Origin: Tetranychus cinnabarinus
Lineage: Eukaryota; Arthropoda; Arachnida; Trombidiformes; Tetranychidae
Reading direction: 5' to 3'
Assembly (NCBI GenBank): GCA_022266195.1
Contig: WHVY01000008.1
Coordinates: 2,542,001 to 2,606,000 of the forward strand
Length of the DNA: 64,000 nucleotides
Made by a program: the position numbers and the translations under genes. This document shows, one piece after another, positions 22,149-34,707 of this stretch. How positions within the stretch are numbered: position 1 is the stretch's first letter; each line of letters opens with the position of its first letter. The notes beneath the pieces are model-generated. The model did not search any database, had not been told where the DNA came from, and saw only the letters and a program-made list of their open reading frames with translations.

Positions 22149-25100
22149 TCAACCAGTTAGCTTATTAACTGCACCAGTGAAGATATTGACTCGTTTTGAT
22201 CGATCCCGAATAAAGAAAAGAAAAGGATGATCAGCAATAAATTGTGCTTGCCCGGAAATTGTTGACAGCGGGTGAAATCCGAAACCAGTGAAAGCAGCAG
22301 CTTTGGTACCTTTTTCATCAACTTTGATAACAGATTTGTGAATTGCTGAAGTCAAACTAAGATGGCCTCGATCTTGAACAAGTGTTCTCGATAAATCCTT
22401 TTTATCACTTGTATTACTATGACTACTACCATTACCAGTACTCCTGATAGCGTCATCATTACCGTTTCTATGTCTAAGGCTATCATCACTGCTAGCATTA
22501 CTGTCTAGACTATTCTTACTCTTCTCCTTATTATTTAGATTACTTTCATTTTTACCATCACCACCTTCAGCACCTACATCAACACGACCTATGAAGGTAT
22601 CGTCTTTATCAATTTTGTCAACTTTAGCTTCTTCAACAACCTGAATCCTCTCCGCTATGCCTGTGTAATCTGCTTTTAAAATGGACAATCGCAGGTTCTC
22701 TAACCTTTCCATCAGATCATATTGTACTTCAAATGTAAATTTTGGTATTTCAATGTCAATATCACTTTGTGTCAATCTACTCTCGATGTAGGAATCAATT
22801 TCTTGTACAGTTAAATTTCTAACCAAATTAAGTAATGAGTCCCTTTGATTCGGTAACAAAATGATCATTGATGCGTTACCCAAATAATCAAGTTGAATTA
22901 TTTTCATGTCTTTCTCCTTAATTTCAGCATAATTGGTTCTCAATGAAGTTGTCATAAAAGGAAAACGATCCGATGTCAAATTCCTAACACTTGAAGCCAT
23001 CAAGGACGGTAAAGTTGTTTGAAATGAAGATTGAGAAGATTTTGATGAGGATAAAGTGATTTGATCGATTCCATAGAAAGGCCGTTGAATGATAAGAGAC
23101 TTTGGAAACGGATGAACCCAATCTCCTTCAAATGAGAATGCATTTAAAATGATTAATTTTGTATTTGGATCTATGGGACCATCTAAAGCTTTCCTAATCA
23201 TATTATTTGTTTTATTGGCAACCAATTGATTAACCTCATCAACCAGATTGCTTTTACTCGATTTAAAGTCTCGATTAACCACCAATCCATTGAAAACGGA
23301 CTCAAGGGTCGACTTGTAATCATCTTTCACCCGATAATCAGTTGTAACCATAACAAGATTGACCATTTCATTTTTACATGTTGTTGATGCCGATAATTGC
23401 TGCATTTGACCATTTGGACATTGGATATCAATCAACTTTAGCAAGAAACGAAATCAAGAAAAAAGAGAAAAAATTAAACTTAATCAATTATTGGATCAGG
23501 GTGGATGGCAAAGAAAAGATGAAATCAGAAATAGAATTGAAAAGTTCAAAAGTAGTCAAATGAATTGTAATCTACAATTGCTGTTTGTTTATTTGAAAAC
23601 TGGTAATCATTAGTCATTTGTTTTGTCCTACCAAAAACCTTCAGTTTACATTGGCTCAACACAATTACGGTCTCTCATGTGAGTTGATGTTTATATGGAT
23701 TTTTTGATTAATAGTTTGTTAATCAAAAGTTATGGCTAATTTTTGTATTTAGAGAATCACATTTCTAGTTGAAACAAGTAGATTTTGATTGTTTTTAATA
23801 TACATTCATTTTTAAATATCAGTAAATTGTTAACGTCATTTTTTTTAGATTAATTGATCCCACATTATGTTTAGTTATCAACCAGTTGAATTATCATTAT
23901 CATTTAAACATCAAAATAACATCAACATTGACTTGACGTCAAGCCAGTGACCAAACTGCGATTCAATTTTAGTTCACAATCATGTAAATCCCAAAATTGT
24001 TGATTAGTTTTAATTGTTTCGACTTGAACCAAATGATTAACTCACAATTAATGTTTTGTTTTTGTACTAGAAGAATGGTTAAAATGCCAAATCAAGCAAG
24101 ATGTATACCTTAATTAATTTTATTTTAGATTCAATGCTGATTTATAATGAAACCAAAACAAATTTAAATACAAAATACAATAGTTTTTATTTAACCACAA
24201 TTAAAATGATTAACAGTAATTGTTTACCGTGTATTTGGATAATCAAAAAAGGCCAAAACAAATTGTCAAAAGTGTCATCTTGAGCTATAATTGTTGATTT
24301 TTCAAGCTTTAGTCACAGTTATTAATAGTAAGTGATCATAATTAACCCTATTCTGTGTTTTAATGAGATCATTATTGTATTGTAATTGGCTGAACCTGAT
24401 TTTTATGGAAATTTCAGATTCGACTGAATTTTGCTGCGTAAAAATGAATTAACCTTTAAATACCTTCCGATCTGATCTATTAATCTAATCAATTCTAATC
24501 AACTCTGATATTGCCTGGTGTTCTTAAATGTTTGATTATTGTTAATAGCAACTTTACTATTGAACATTATTATGAAACAATTATCTTGATCATTTTAAGG
24601 GTATTAATTAGTGAGGCTGCAAAAGAGATAATAAAAATACAATGAAACTCTCGTGATGAGATCAATCAACTCAACGTATCGAGACTTTGATTTAAGTTGA
24701 TCACAATTTACAAATCCAATGGAGTGACATTTTTTAAGATGAAAAAAACATAAATGGATCAACTTATCGTGAAAGTTGTCTGAGTATTTCGCTGTCAATT
24801 TGATGAATTGCTCAATGAAATATCATTTTTGTTTCTCAACTGTTCATTTCAAGTCATACACTTTATTGTTATTATCTTCAAGATGACGAGTTTTCTTGGT
24901 CTATTTTGATCACAACTACGCAATTTCAAGAGTAAAAAATTTGCTAAATTAGATTGGTTCATCTGAAACGAGGATGAGACTAAAAATGCAAATTTGAAGA
25001 CTTAAAATCTTAAATTAACTTGCCATTTTGACAAAACTTTCATCTTTCCACTCGATGTTGTCTTACTTTTCAACTTTCTCTTTATTTTGATATTAATGTT

Positions 25101-26912
25101 AAAAGCTTGATATTATTGTTACTCAATTCAAGTCAATCAGAAGACATTGAAAAGGCCAAACAATCCAAAAAGATTGGCACAAAAAGTGTTAATCTCAAGC
25201 AGCTGACTCGCAACTCATTTCAATGTACATTTCAAGGCAAATCTCGTTGTGAATCTTAGTGGTAAACAGATTATGCATTTTGTTTGTAGCTGTTTAAATC
25301 TCTGTAATTCTGTTCCAAGTTTAAAATGATCAACTATTCAATCTGCTCATCTTGACTTATTTAGAGGTTTAGGTAAATAAAAGTTCATTGAAGATACCAA
25401 GATAGACTATGAATAAAATCATGTAAGAATCCCAGTTACTCATGCTTAACAGATAAGGTCCAATAAACATATTAAGGTAAATTTGTCAATACCTTAAAAT
25501 GCTGTTCAATGTTAAATCTTTTCACCCAATCGAACCCTTAGAATAAGTTTTTTTCATTCACTTGATAGTATTCAAAGTATTTTGTCCTGAGACTTTCACT
25601 ATTTATACCGGAATGAATGATTATTTTACCTCAAGTTTTGATTGATCAAAAATTTAATTTTCAGGTTGGCAGGTTGATGTTAATACTATGGATTGGGTTG
25701 ATGAAACGCATGTATTTACGTGTATTTACATTAACATTTTGTGTTACCTTTTTGATCGGAAACTTTGTCTGGTAATTACAGTCATAATGGTCATTAAAAT
25801 GGTCATTATACAATTTGAGGTAAACTTGGCAATTATTGAACTTTATTGTCTTATATGCTTGGATCTTGAACCATGTTTGAGTTCATCACTTTCATTGTGG
25901 TCGTTGCCTTTCTCTCTGATCATTATGATGGTGATGATGATGGGAATGATAAAAGTGATGATGAAATGAAGGGAAAGGAAAAGATCAATGAAAATGATCA
26001 CTTTGAATGAGCTTTTCATTATCCATGTTTGTCTGTTGTGTGCAAAATAGTGCCACAGTTAAGAGTAAAGAGTCAAAAATAACTCAAGTTAATGATATAC
26101 TTTCATTTTTTGAGGACCAAACCCAAAAAACCATGGTAACTACAAGACTATCACTTCAAGTTAATCCTCATTCACCATGTTTTGTTGCAACAGAGTTTTC
26201 ATGTGGTGAAAGCATAATCTTCATTATCATCATGTTCATCATTAATTGATTGTGTGTTATAGCTTACAAGAAACAGGGAGAAGGTAAATTTGAACAAGAA
26301 ACAATCAGAAACATTGACATTGTGAGAGTTTTAAACACGATAATTGAATGAACATTGATTGATCACTAGTCAATAGTTAACGTAAATCACAATTGAAAAA
26401 TAATCTTGAAAATTAATCACCAATTTCAGTGAAAATCGAATGATAATCGAATTTTTGAGAACAGATTTACTCCAACATCGAATGTAACCCAAAATCTGGT
26501 TAACTTTTTACTTTTCAATCTGGTTTCCTGACTTTGGTTTTTCAAATGACTAACGGTGAACGATGTTATGAAACCGAGGATAACTTACACTTTTAAATTG
26601 CTTCCTTAACTGTTGAAGAGCAATTGATTTATCCATAGTTTGATTAGTGTTGGTTAGAAATGAAATCAACTGTTGCTGACCATTTCCAGTTGCCCCTTCA
26701 GCCAACAGGCCAAGTCCCATTACAATACTTAACGGAGAGAAGATCACATTTTCATTAGATTGCAATGATTCTGGTAGGAAGGAGAGAGACAATTGGTTGA
26801 TTGTATTAACAAGTGAAATGTCACCAGTCTGACAATTAACTTTTCCTACGAGTATAAATACATGGAGAAGAGATGAGATCAATGAAAACACAAACACGGT
26901 TAATATATCCAT
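22149..26912 (-). CDS. Secreted serpin with a large acidic/Ser-Asn-rich insertion
   Basis: Two exons: 26589-26912 (signal peptide MDILTVFVFSLISSLLHVFILVG, then IFSPLSIVMGLGLLAEGA) and 22149-23435; phase-0 join, 536 residues against about 400 for typical serpins. It shows NAFSFEGDW, the hinge DEKGTKAAAFTG and ADHPFLFFIRD. The hinge (Gly-Thr-Lys-Ala-Ala-Ala) fits an inhibitory serpin; counting 17 residues from the hinge Glu puts P1-P1' at Leu-Ser, which is an estimate. The extra length comes mostly from about 75 residues rich in Asn, Ser, Asp and Gly between the ADYTGI strand and the hinge. The intron is 3.15 kb, long for this region, and I see no further exon inside it. Confidence 0.85.
23436..26588. 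other. Serpin intron, no internal gene seen
   Basis: Long AT-rich intron. Frames inside it (for example 25688-25969) are hydrophobic, low-complexity chance frames. No nested gene, RNA or repeat was recognised. Confidence 0.5.
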
Positions 26913-27680
26913 TGGTTTGATGTGAACACAGGAGTAATATTTGAAAATGAAATGGAGAATTTGATTTAAAATCAAAATAAATTTTGATTCTTAGGGTAAA
27001 TAATTGAGCCAACTGGAATAAAACAGAGCTACAATTGGTTAACAGTTGTTCAGCGCAATTTGAGTTAGGTTAACTCAAATGATTACCATGAACTGAGTTA
27101 ATAGTTCACCTTAACAATTGACGAGGACGACAATGATGAAAGTGCTGATGATAACAGCCAAGCACCAAAAATCATATTTTTTTGCCTTCTCTCCAACAAT
27201 TTAGCCTGATTAATGTTTACAGTAAACAGTTAACTTTTGATTGTAACTTTCTCTTTCACTATTTACTTTTTACATTTACTCCTTTCTTCCACCAATTTGT
27301 TTGAGATCATTTTATTATTGCTGTCATTACTTAACAAGCTTCAATGATTTTTGTCAACCGATACTTTTTTGCTCTCATTAATTTGATAAACTATCGTTGA
27401 CCCCCTTTTGTGTCACCTTAATTGCCCTATTTGATTGTAAATCGCGACTTTTTTGATTGCTGCTGTTTCCTCATGGTTCGCTTTCACTTCGTTTTGTTTA
27501 CACCAAAAAGCAGTTGATAGCAAGTTCACTAAAAATAGAGCAAGAATAAATATTAGGAATATGAAATAAGATAATTTGAATTGAATAAAAACAAACAGAG
27601 AAAACTTAAAAGTGTTCATAAAAAGTTCATCAATGAGAGTTAAGAAAAGGTTAAAGGATTTGTATAAATAACAAAAGTGT
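26913..27680. other. Serpin upstream region to inner edge of right arm
   Basis: Holds the probable serpin promoter. A minus-strand frame (27413 to about 27,640, MNTFKFSLFVFIQF start) could encode a 67-residue single-pass peptide, but its composition is that of AT-rich noise, and I do not call it a gene. Confidence 0.45.
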
Positions 27681-27860
27681 ACCTGTTTTGAAGTGAATTT
27701 AATTAATAACATCTATGAATAATATCACAAGATGATTGGTAATAAAAAATGGACATGGATAATGAAACAATCATAAAATGATATAGTAATGCAATTAACA
27801 ATGCAATTATGTTATGAAAGATGAACGACCAAAAAATGAAACATTGGTTTAAATCAAGTA

Positions 27861-28406
27861 TTAGGATTGCAACAAATCTTGTTTGGCAAGATCACCAAAA
27901 TATGCTGTAACTGTTTTGGGTTTATCATTAATTAAATTTTGTTCAATTTCAATAAATTCTCCAGGTTGTAGAAGTGAATTTAAATCATCTCTGTCAATAT
28001 TTCTTGGTAATAGGAAAGCAATGTTTGGAGTAATATATTTTTTAGCAGCATTATAAATGTTGAATCCATCTGGTGTCATAGATGATAACGAATAGTTGTC
28101 TTGTTTTAAATAATCTGGTCCACCCCATGGAGGACTTAAGAAGATACAATCAACATGTATTTTGATTGTTTTAATGATATTGAAAAAATCACCCACCATG
28201 AAGGCAATACGATGAGATACATCATAAATTGAAGCATTATGTTTGGCCATTGATACTTTTTTTGGATCAATATCACTGGCAATGATGAAAACATTTTTTG
28301 AAAAAGAAGCAAATTGAATAATATTTCCACCAACACCACAAAAAGGATCCATTATTACTCTGTAATTATCATCTTTAACACATCTTGAAGCAATATGTAA
28401 AGCAAT
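27861..28406 (-). pseudogene. Truncated TGS1, promoter and N-terminus deleted
   Basis: Matches left TGS1 from codon 90 onward and keeps DPFCGVGGN and SPPWGGP, but lacks the start, the first 89 codons and the promoter. An internal ATG could open a 163-codon frame, with no KYWHQRYR segment. At 28,403-28,406 the sequence jumps straight to text matching the H3-proximal promoter at 16,992 and leftward. The short frame has stayed open, with only a few substitutions from the intact gene, which suggests the loss is recent. Confidence 0.9.
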
Positions 28407-29098
<692 letters not shown>

Positions 29099-29225
29099 GT
29101 GAACTGTCCATCATTTCCTCATACATCCATTCATCTATCCCTTAACCTCTCACCCTCTCTCATCCATTTATCCCACCTTTCCTCATCATGATCATATTCA
29201 TTTGATCTCATTATAAAACAAAAAC

Positions 29226-29241
29226 GGCCCTTATCAGGGCC
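29226..29241 (+). terminator. Histone 3' stem-loop, H3 copy 2
   Basis: GGCCCTTATCAGGGCC, the same TTAT loop as H3 copy 1. Confidence 0.95.
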
Positions 29242-29602
29242 AAATACTTATTTGTTAAAAGATTGTTATAACAGTTTCTATTTTTTAAACAACTTGACTT
29301 TATTGACATAAACATGACATTACATTGAAATTGATTCAAGATCATATTTTAGATTGTGAGTAATAACGTATATTTTAATTAATAAAGGTGTCGATCTATT
29401 ATAAATATTCATTGAAGTTTACTTGTTGATTTTTCTTTTCTCTGACTCTTGGTTCTTGTTACATTTACACATTCTTGTTGCTCAATCCTTGTGAGTATAT
29501 TTTGTTAGCCAATTGTTAGTGATTAACTATCAAAATTGAAGAATATTAACTGAGAATGTGATCATTGTTTGCTGTTCATATCTGTTTTCTTATTGATAAA
29601 CC
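29242..29602. other. Spacer between H3 copy 2 and DDX23 remnant
   Basis: Mirrors 15,887-16,183 with many differences. The right part (about 29,500-29,602) resembles the DDX23 5' flank (GCCAATTGTTAGTGATTAAC and ATTGTTTGCTGT). No gene. Confidence 0.55.
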
Positions 29603-29871
29603 ATGGCTACTGCAGCCACTATACTAATCGAATCTGAAGAGGATAAATTAAATCAGATCGAGATCGAGATAGAGATAGAGAAAGAATTGCTGATGATGAC
29701 AAGAAACCAAAGGAAAAGGATAAGTTGGAGCGAGAAGTTGATGCAAGCAAGGAACGATATCTTTGTGCTGCAAGAATGAAAAAGAAACTTTGTCGATTAA
29801 ATGAAAGAAAATTTGTCTTTGATTGGGATGTTCAATATTTAAAGATAGACATAATATTCAATTGTCTATGA
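29603..29871 (+). pseudogene. Decayed fragment of DDX23 N-terminal region, right arm
   Basis: Begins with an ATG matching the DDX23 start (MATAATILIESEEDKLN), then jumps from the Gln run to the Arg-Asp segment with a frameshift. It continues through the acidic region and 'RKFVFDWDV', and stops before any helicase motif. It retains the start that the left remnant has lost, while the left keeps a better frame downstream. Confidence 0.9.
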
Positions 29872-30099
29872 TATTTCATTCATTTTTTCATTTATCTCTT
29901 CATTCATTCTAACTCATAATTTATATTCTTATATTATTTACTAATATTTATCAAAGAACAAGAACTACATGTATGTTTAATAAATTTATTTATTAACGAA
30001 ATGGAAAAGTCAAGACATGATGATTATGAATAAAATACAAGTCAAAGACAAGATTAGATTATACAGAATTATAAAAACTTCTTTTCTCAAATATGTATT

Positions 30100-30115
30100 G
30101 GCCCTGAAAAGGGCC
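30100..30115 (-). terminator. Histone 3' stem-loop, H2A copy 2
   Basis: Minus strand reads GGCCCTTTTCAGGGCC, followed by the GAGAAAAGAAG purine tract. Confidence 0.95.
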
Positions 30116-30211
30116 GTTTTTTGGTTATATGAAGTATATAATGTAAAGGATGATCATAATGAAAGATGAAGAGGATGATGATTATTCTATTATGATGGTT
30201 GTTAAAGGTGA

Positions 30212-30586
30212 TTAAGCTTTCTTGTCACTCTTTTTTGGTAAAAGAACAGCTTGAATGTTTGGTAAAACACCACCTTGAGCAATGGTAACACCAGCAAGAA
30301 GCTTGTTCAATTCTTCGTCGTTTCTGATGGCAAGTTGAAGATGACGGGGGATGATACGAGTCTTCTTGTTATCTCTGGCAGCATTACCAGCCAATTCTAA
30401 AACTTCAGCAGCCAAATATTCAAGAACGGCAGCCAGGTAAACTGGAGCACCAGCACCAACTCGTTCAGCATAATTTCCCTTTCTTAGGAGACGATGAATC
30501 CTACCAACAGGGAATTGAAGACCTGCACGAGATGATCGTGACTTTGCCTTTGACTTGACTTTTCCTCCTTTACCACGTCCAGACAT
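30212..30586 (-). CDS. H2A: Histone H2A, copy 2
   Basis: 124 residues, identical protein to copy 1. One synonymous difference was seen (CTG for TTG in YLAAVLEY). Intronless with a 3' stem-loop; divergent from H2B copy 2. Confidence 0.98.
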   Translation of the reverse strand: MSGRGKGGKVKSKAKSRSSRAGLQFPVGRIHRLLRKGNYAERVGAGAPVYLAAVLEYLAAEVLELAGNAARDNKKTRIIPRHLQLAIRNDEELNKLLAGVTIAQGGVLPNIQAVLLPKKSDKKA

Positions 30587-30956
30587 GATTAGTTAATATT
30601 ATGAACTGTGTTGGGTGAAAATTCACAAAGAAAATGAAACAAAATTTGATAAAAATTTGTTATAATGTAATTGCTTAAAACAGCTGAGATTGAGTGAAAA
30701 CAACAATATCAAGTTAGCTTATATACTTTACACTAAAGGAGTTTAAGTCACTAACCAATAGGAGTAAAGATGAGTCCTCGTTTAGGTAAACTTATAGTTA
30801 AACACCCTATATTGAAGTATAAAAAGTAATGTGATGGCTTCAGTTGGTCATCTTTTGAAATTTTGAGTGAAACTATTTCTATCGTAATTTATATTATTGA
30901 AATTTTGATTTCATTTTTTGAATTAAGTTCATTCATCATCTAATCTATTTATAACT
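30587..30956. promoter_or_regulatory. Bidirectional H2A/H2B promoter, right arm
   Basis: The bipartite motif lies on the minus strand at 30,771-30,792 and one CCAAT near 30,755. The H2A TATATA lies near 30,720 and the H2B TATA (TATAAAAAG) near 30,818. It is shorter than the left promoter: only one of the two CCAAT boxes seen on the left is present, and several substitutions are visible, so the two promoters have diverged more than the coding regions. Confidence 0.75.
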
Positions 30957-31331
30957 ATGCCTCCTCAACCATCAGGTAAAGCTGTTAAGAAAGCCGGTAA
31001 GGCCCAAAAAGCTGTACGAGCTACCGACAAGAAAAAGAAGAAGAAACGACGAAAGGAATCCTTCTCCATCTATATCTACAAAGTGTTGAAGCAAGTTCAT
31101 CCAGATACTGGTATCTCATCTAAAGCCATGTCTATCATGAATTCCTTTGTTAACGATATTTTCGAAAGAATTGCTGCTGAGGCTTCCCGATTGGCCCACT
31201 ATAACAAGCGATCAACCATCACATCCAGGGAGATCCAAACCGCTGTCCGACTTCTCCTTCCTGGTGAATTGGCTAAGCACGCCGTTTCTGAAGGAACCAA
31301 AGCTGTCACCAAATACACTTCATCTAAATAA
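30957..31331 (+). CDS. H2B: Histone H2B, copy 2
   Basis: 124 residues, identical protein to copy 1; the codon for Val in NSFVNDIF is GTT here and GTC in copy 1. Intronless with a 3' stem-loop. Confidence 0.98.
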   Translation: MPPQPSGKAVKKAGKAQKAVRATDKKKKKKRRKESFSIYIYKVLKQVHPDTGISSKAMSIMNSFVNDIFERIAAEASRLAHYNKRSTITSREIQTAVRLLLPGELAKHAVSEGTKAVTKYTSSK

Positions 31332-31410
31332 ACAATTCCATCATAATAAATAATCATCATCCTTCATCCTCCATCATGATCACCTAATTTACCTCATATA
31401 ACCAAAAAAC

Positions 31411-31426
31411 GGCCCTTTTCAGGGCC
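31411..31426 (+). terminator. Histone 3' stem-loop, H2B copy 2
   Basis: GGCCCTTTTCAGGGCC followed by the purine-rich GAGAAAAGAAG element. Confidence 0.95.
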
Positions 31427-31845
31427 AATACATATTTGAGAAAAGAAGTTTTATTATTGCTTTCATTTTTTGTTTTTATCTTGAGACTTGAATTGAAATT
31501 TATGATGATAAATGCTTAATTTGTTTTATCAATTGATTTACACTTTTACATTGGAAAATATTCTTGATTCTTGAATAAATAATTTATTGACTTGATATTT
31601 CTGTTTATTAGCTGGTTATTATTCTGGTTATTTGTATGAAGTTTCTTCCAATGGATGGCGTTGAGTTCAGTTTTGGGTTATCAGCTGTGAGACATGTTTG
31701 TTGCTTGTATGTTTGTCACTCAATTTTGTTGATTATATTGTGTCAATTGTTAGTGATCATACCAAACTTGTTACCAAAAGTTCATACCAAAAGTTTTATC
31801 ATTGTTTACTGTGCATCATAGTTGTGTTCTTATTCATCATCAATC
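31427..31845. other. DDX23 copy 2 5' flank
   Basis: Near-identical mirror of 13,621-14,027; holds the probable DDX23 promoter and 5' UTR. No separate gene. Confidence 0.6.
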
Positions 31846-34029
31846 ATGGCTACTGCTGCTACAACACTAACCGAATCTGAGGAGGATAAATTAAAGCAAC
31901 AACAACAACAACAACAACAACAAGCAACAACATCTAAATTAGCTCCTAATGTTGATATTAAACCTAAATTTTTAACCAGAGAAGAACGTGAAAAATTGGC
32001 AATTCAACGTCGAGAAGAACAAGCTGCTGCTATGAAGAAAAAGATTGAGGAAGCAAATCGACAACGACAACAATATTTGGAAAAATTAAGAAAAGAAATG
32101 AGAGATGATCGAATGGACTATGACAATAAAAGAATGGATGATTCAAGGGACAGAAGAGATCGAAGAGGGGACGATAGACGTGGTAGAGATCGAGACAGGG
32201 ATCGAGAAAAAGAAAGAGATCGAGATAGAGACAGAGACAGAGACAGAGAAAGAATTGCTGATGATGATGACAATGAACCAAAGGAAAAGGATAAAAAGCG
32301 GGAAGTTGATGCAATCAAGGAACGATACCTTGGTGCTGCAAGAAAGAAAAAGAAACTTCGTCGATTAAATGAGAGAAAATTTGTCTTTGATTGGGATGCT
32401 GGTGAAGATACAAGTGATGATTATAATCCAATATATAAAGATAGACATACTATTCAATTGTATGGAAGAGGTCATATTGCTGGTATTGATTTTAAGCAAC
32501 AGAAGAAAGAACAATCAAGATTTTATGGTGAATTATTGGAACGTCGACGAACTGATGAAGAGAAAGAACAAGAAAAATATAGATTAGAAAAGATGAAAAA
32601 GAAGGAAGAGAAACAAACTTGGGATGATCGTCATTGGACTCAAAAAGGTTTAACTGAAATGAAAGAAAGAGATTGGAGAATATTTAGAGAAGATTACAAT
32701 ATTGCGATTAAAGGTGGGAAAATTCCGAATCCAATAAGAAATTGGGATGAATCAGGATTACCTAAAGAAATAATAGAAATTATTAATGAACTTAAATACA
32801 AAGAACCAACTCCTATTCAAAGACAAGCTATACCAATTGGATTACAGAATAGAGATATTATTGGTGTTGCTGAAACGGGTTCTGGTAAAACTGCTGCATT
32901 CTTGATTCCATTGCTTGTTTGGATAACTGCACAACCAAAGATAGTCCGTCAAGAGGAGATTGACCAAGGACCATATGCAATTATTTTAGCCCCTACTCGT
33001 GAATTGGCTCAACAAATTGAAGAAGAAACTCTCAAATTTGCTAAAGCATTAGAAATACGAACTGTTTCAGTAATTGGAGGTTCTTCTCGAGAAGAGCAAG
33101 GTTTCAAATTGCGATTAGGTTGTGAAATTGTTATTGCAACTCCTGGTAGATTAATTGATGTACTTGAAAATCGTTATTTGGTTCTAAGTCGATGTACTTA
33201 TGTTGTTCTCGATGAAGCTGATCGTATGATTGATATGGGTTTTGAACCTGATTTGAAAAAAATTCTTGACTTTATGCCTGTAACAAATTTAAAACCAGAT
33301 ACTGATGATGCTGAAGATGAAGATAAATTGATTGCCAATTTTAATTCAAAACATAAATATCGACAAACTGTCATGTTTACAGCAACTATGCCTCCAAGTG
33401 TGGAAAGATTGGCACGAGCTTATCTACGTCGTCCTGCAATGGTCACCATTGGTTTAGCTGGTAAACCTGTTGAAAGAGTTGAACAAGTTGTATATCTTGT
33501 TGCTGAATCAGATAAACGAAAGAAACTCATGCAAACTTTGTCAGCTGGTGTTGAACCTCCAATCATGATATTTGTCAACCAAAAGAAAGGAGCTGATGTT
33601 TTGGCTCGTAGTTTGGAAAAAATTGGTTACAATGCCTGTACTCTGCACGGTGGTAAAGGTCAAGAACAGAGAGAATTTGCTTTATCTTCTTTGAAATCTG
33701 GTGAGAAAGATATTCTTGTAGCTACTGATGTTGCAGGTAGAGGTTTGGATGTTAAAAATGTTACTCTTGTCATTAATTATGATATGGCTAAAAGTATTGA
33801 AGATTATATTCATCGTATTGGTCGTACTGGTCGTGCTGGTTTAACTGGTAAAGCTGTTTCCTTCTGTACAAAAGACGATTCTCACCTGTTCTATGATCTC
33901 AAACAACTGTTGCAACAAAGTCCAGTATCATCTTGTCCCCCTGAATTAGCTAATCATCCTGATGCTCAACATAAACCAGGAGCATCTACAGGACAGAAAA
34001 AGAGAAAAGATGAAACTATTTTTGTTTGA
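31846..34029 (+). CDS. DDX23: DDX23/PRP28 DEAD-box RNA helicase, copy 2
   Basis: Single exon, 727 residues from the ATG at 31,846; all helicase motifs are present: AETGSGKT at 342, DEAD at 456, TAT at 512, HRIGRTGR at 656. It differs from copy 1 by one additional Gln (nine) in a CAA-repeat tract, plus scattered silent changes (for example ATA/ATT Ile in NPIYKDRH). Both copies appear functional. Duplicate PRP28 genes are unusual, since this splicing factor is normally single copy. Confidence 0.95.
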   Translation: MATAATTLTESEEDKLKQQQQQQQQQATTSKLAPNVDIKPKFLTREEREKLAIQRREEQAAAMKKKIEEANRQRQQYLEKLRKEMRDDRMDYDNKRMDDSRDRRDRRGDDRRGRDRDRDREKERDRDRDRDRDRERIADDDDNEPKEKDKKREVDAIKERYLGAARKKKKLRRLNERKFVFDWDAGEDTSDDYNPIYKDRHTIQLYGRGHIAGIDFKQQKKEQSRFYGELLERRRTDEEKEQEKYRLEKMKKKEEKQTWDDRHWTQKGLTEMKERDWRIFREDYNIAIKGGKIPNPIRNWDESGLPKEIIEIINELKYKEPTPIQRQAIPIGLQNRDIIGVAETGSGKTAAFLIPLLVWITAQPKIVRQEEIDQGPYAIILAPTRELAQQIEEETLKFAKALEIRTVSVIGGSSREEQGFKLRLGCEIVIATPGRLIDVLENRYLVLSRCTYVVLDEADRMIDMGFEPDLKKILDFMPVTNLKPDTDDAEDEDKLIANFNSKHKYRQTVMFTATMPPSVERLARAYLRRPAMVTIGLAGKPVERVEQVVYLVAESDKRKKLMQTLSAGVEPPIMIFVNQKKGADVLARSLEKIGYNACTLHGGKGQEQREFALSSLKSGEKDILVATDVAGRGLDVKNVTLVINYDMAKSIEDYIHRIGRTGRAGLTGKAVSFCTKDDSHLFYDLKQLLQQSPVSSCPPELANHPDAQHKPGASTGQKKRKDETIFV

Positions 34030-34707
34030 TCAATTTAATTAAGTAACTTATCTGCTCATCAATAACATTCTGTGTATCCTTCCGATTTAAAAAATAATGT
34101 GATTAATAAACTTATTCTTTTAAAATATTCGTATTTCTACAATCTGACAACATTTCGTATCGCATGTATCATTGCATATATCATCAAAGTCTCTAATTTT
34201 TTCATTACAAACTCAAAGAAAGAAGCAATCAATTTCTAGTTCAGTTGTTAAATAAACATCAAGAGCAACAACTTTACAAAACCAATCATTTGAAAATCAT
34301 CATAAGCTATCTCGATGGTTTGGGTCAACATTAGTTTGAAGTTTGACACTTAAGCAATCAACTCTGTTTCTCTGCACTCACCAGGAACTTTTTGAATTGA
34401 TTCCATTAATCGTAAATTGTAAATAAAAAACACAAAACAAAATCCTAAAGCTCGTAAATAATGATTCAACTATCATACAGGTTTCAAATGACATTTAGGT
34501 GGATTTTACAATTCAAAATCCCGCGCATTCTGAGTTGCTAATTTCCACATGTTTTTAGTACATGTAGCATGCAGTTTCAAAATTGTGATTTTTTCTGTTT
34601 TTATCAAGTATACCGAATTTTTATGAATGATTAAGTAATTGTTATACTGACGAGTTTGGAATTTATTGTGCTCATTTGATTGTCATCCGTATCCTTCCTT
34701 GAGAAAA
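34030..34707. other. DDX23 3' flank and Notchless promoter
   Basis: Arm similarity runs to about 34,441, with clear divergence from the left arm right after the stop codon. The rest is the 5' flank of Notchless. No gene. Confidence 0.6.

Noticed and set aside
27413..27712. 99-codon hydrophobic frame at the inner edge of the right arm
   Set aside because: Phe/Leu/Ile-rich composition expected from AT-rich DNA; no family features, and it crosses the arm boundary.
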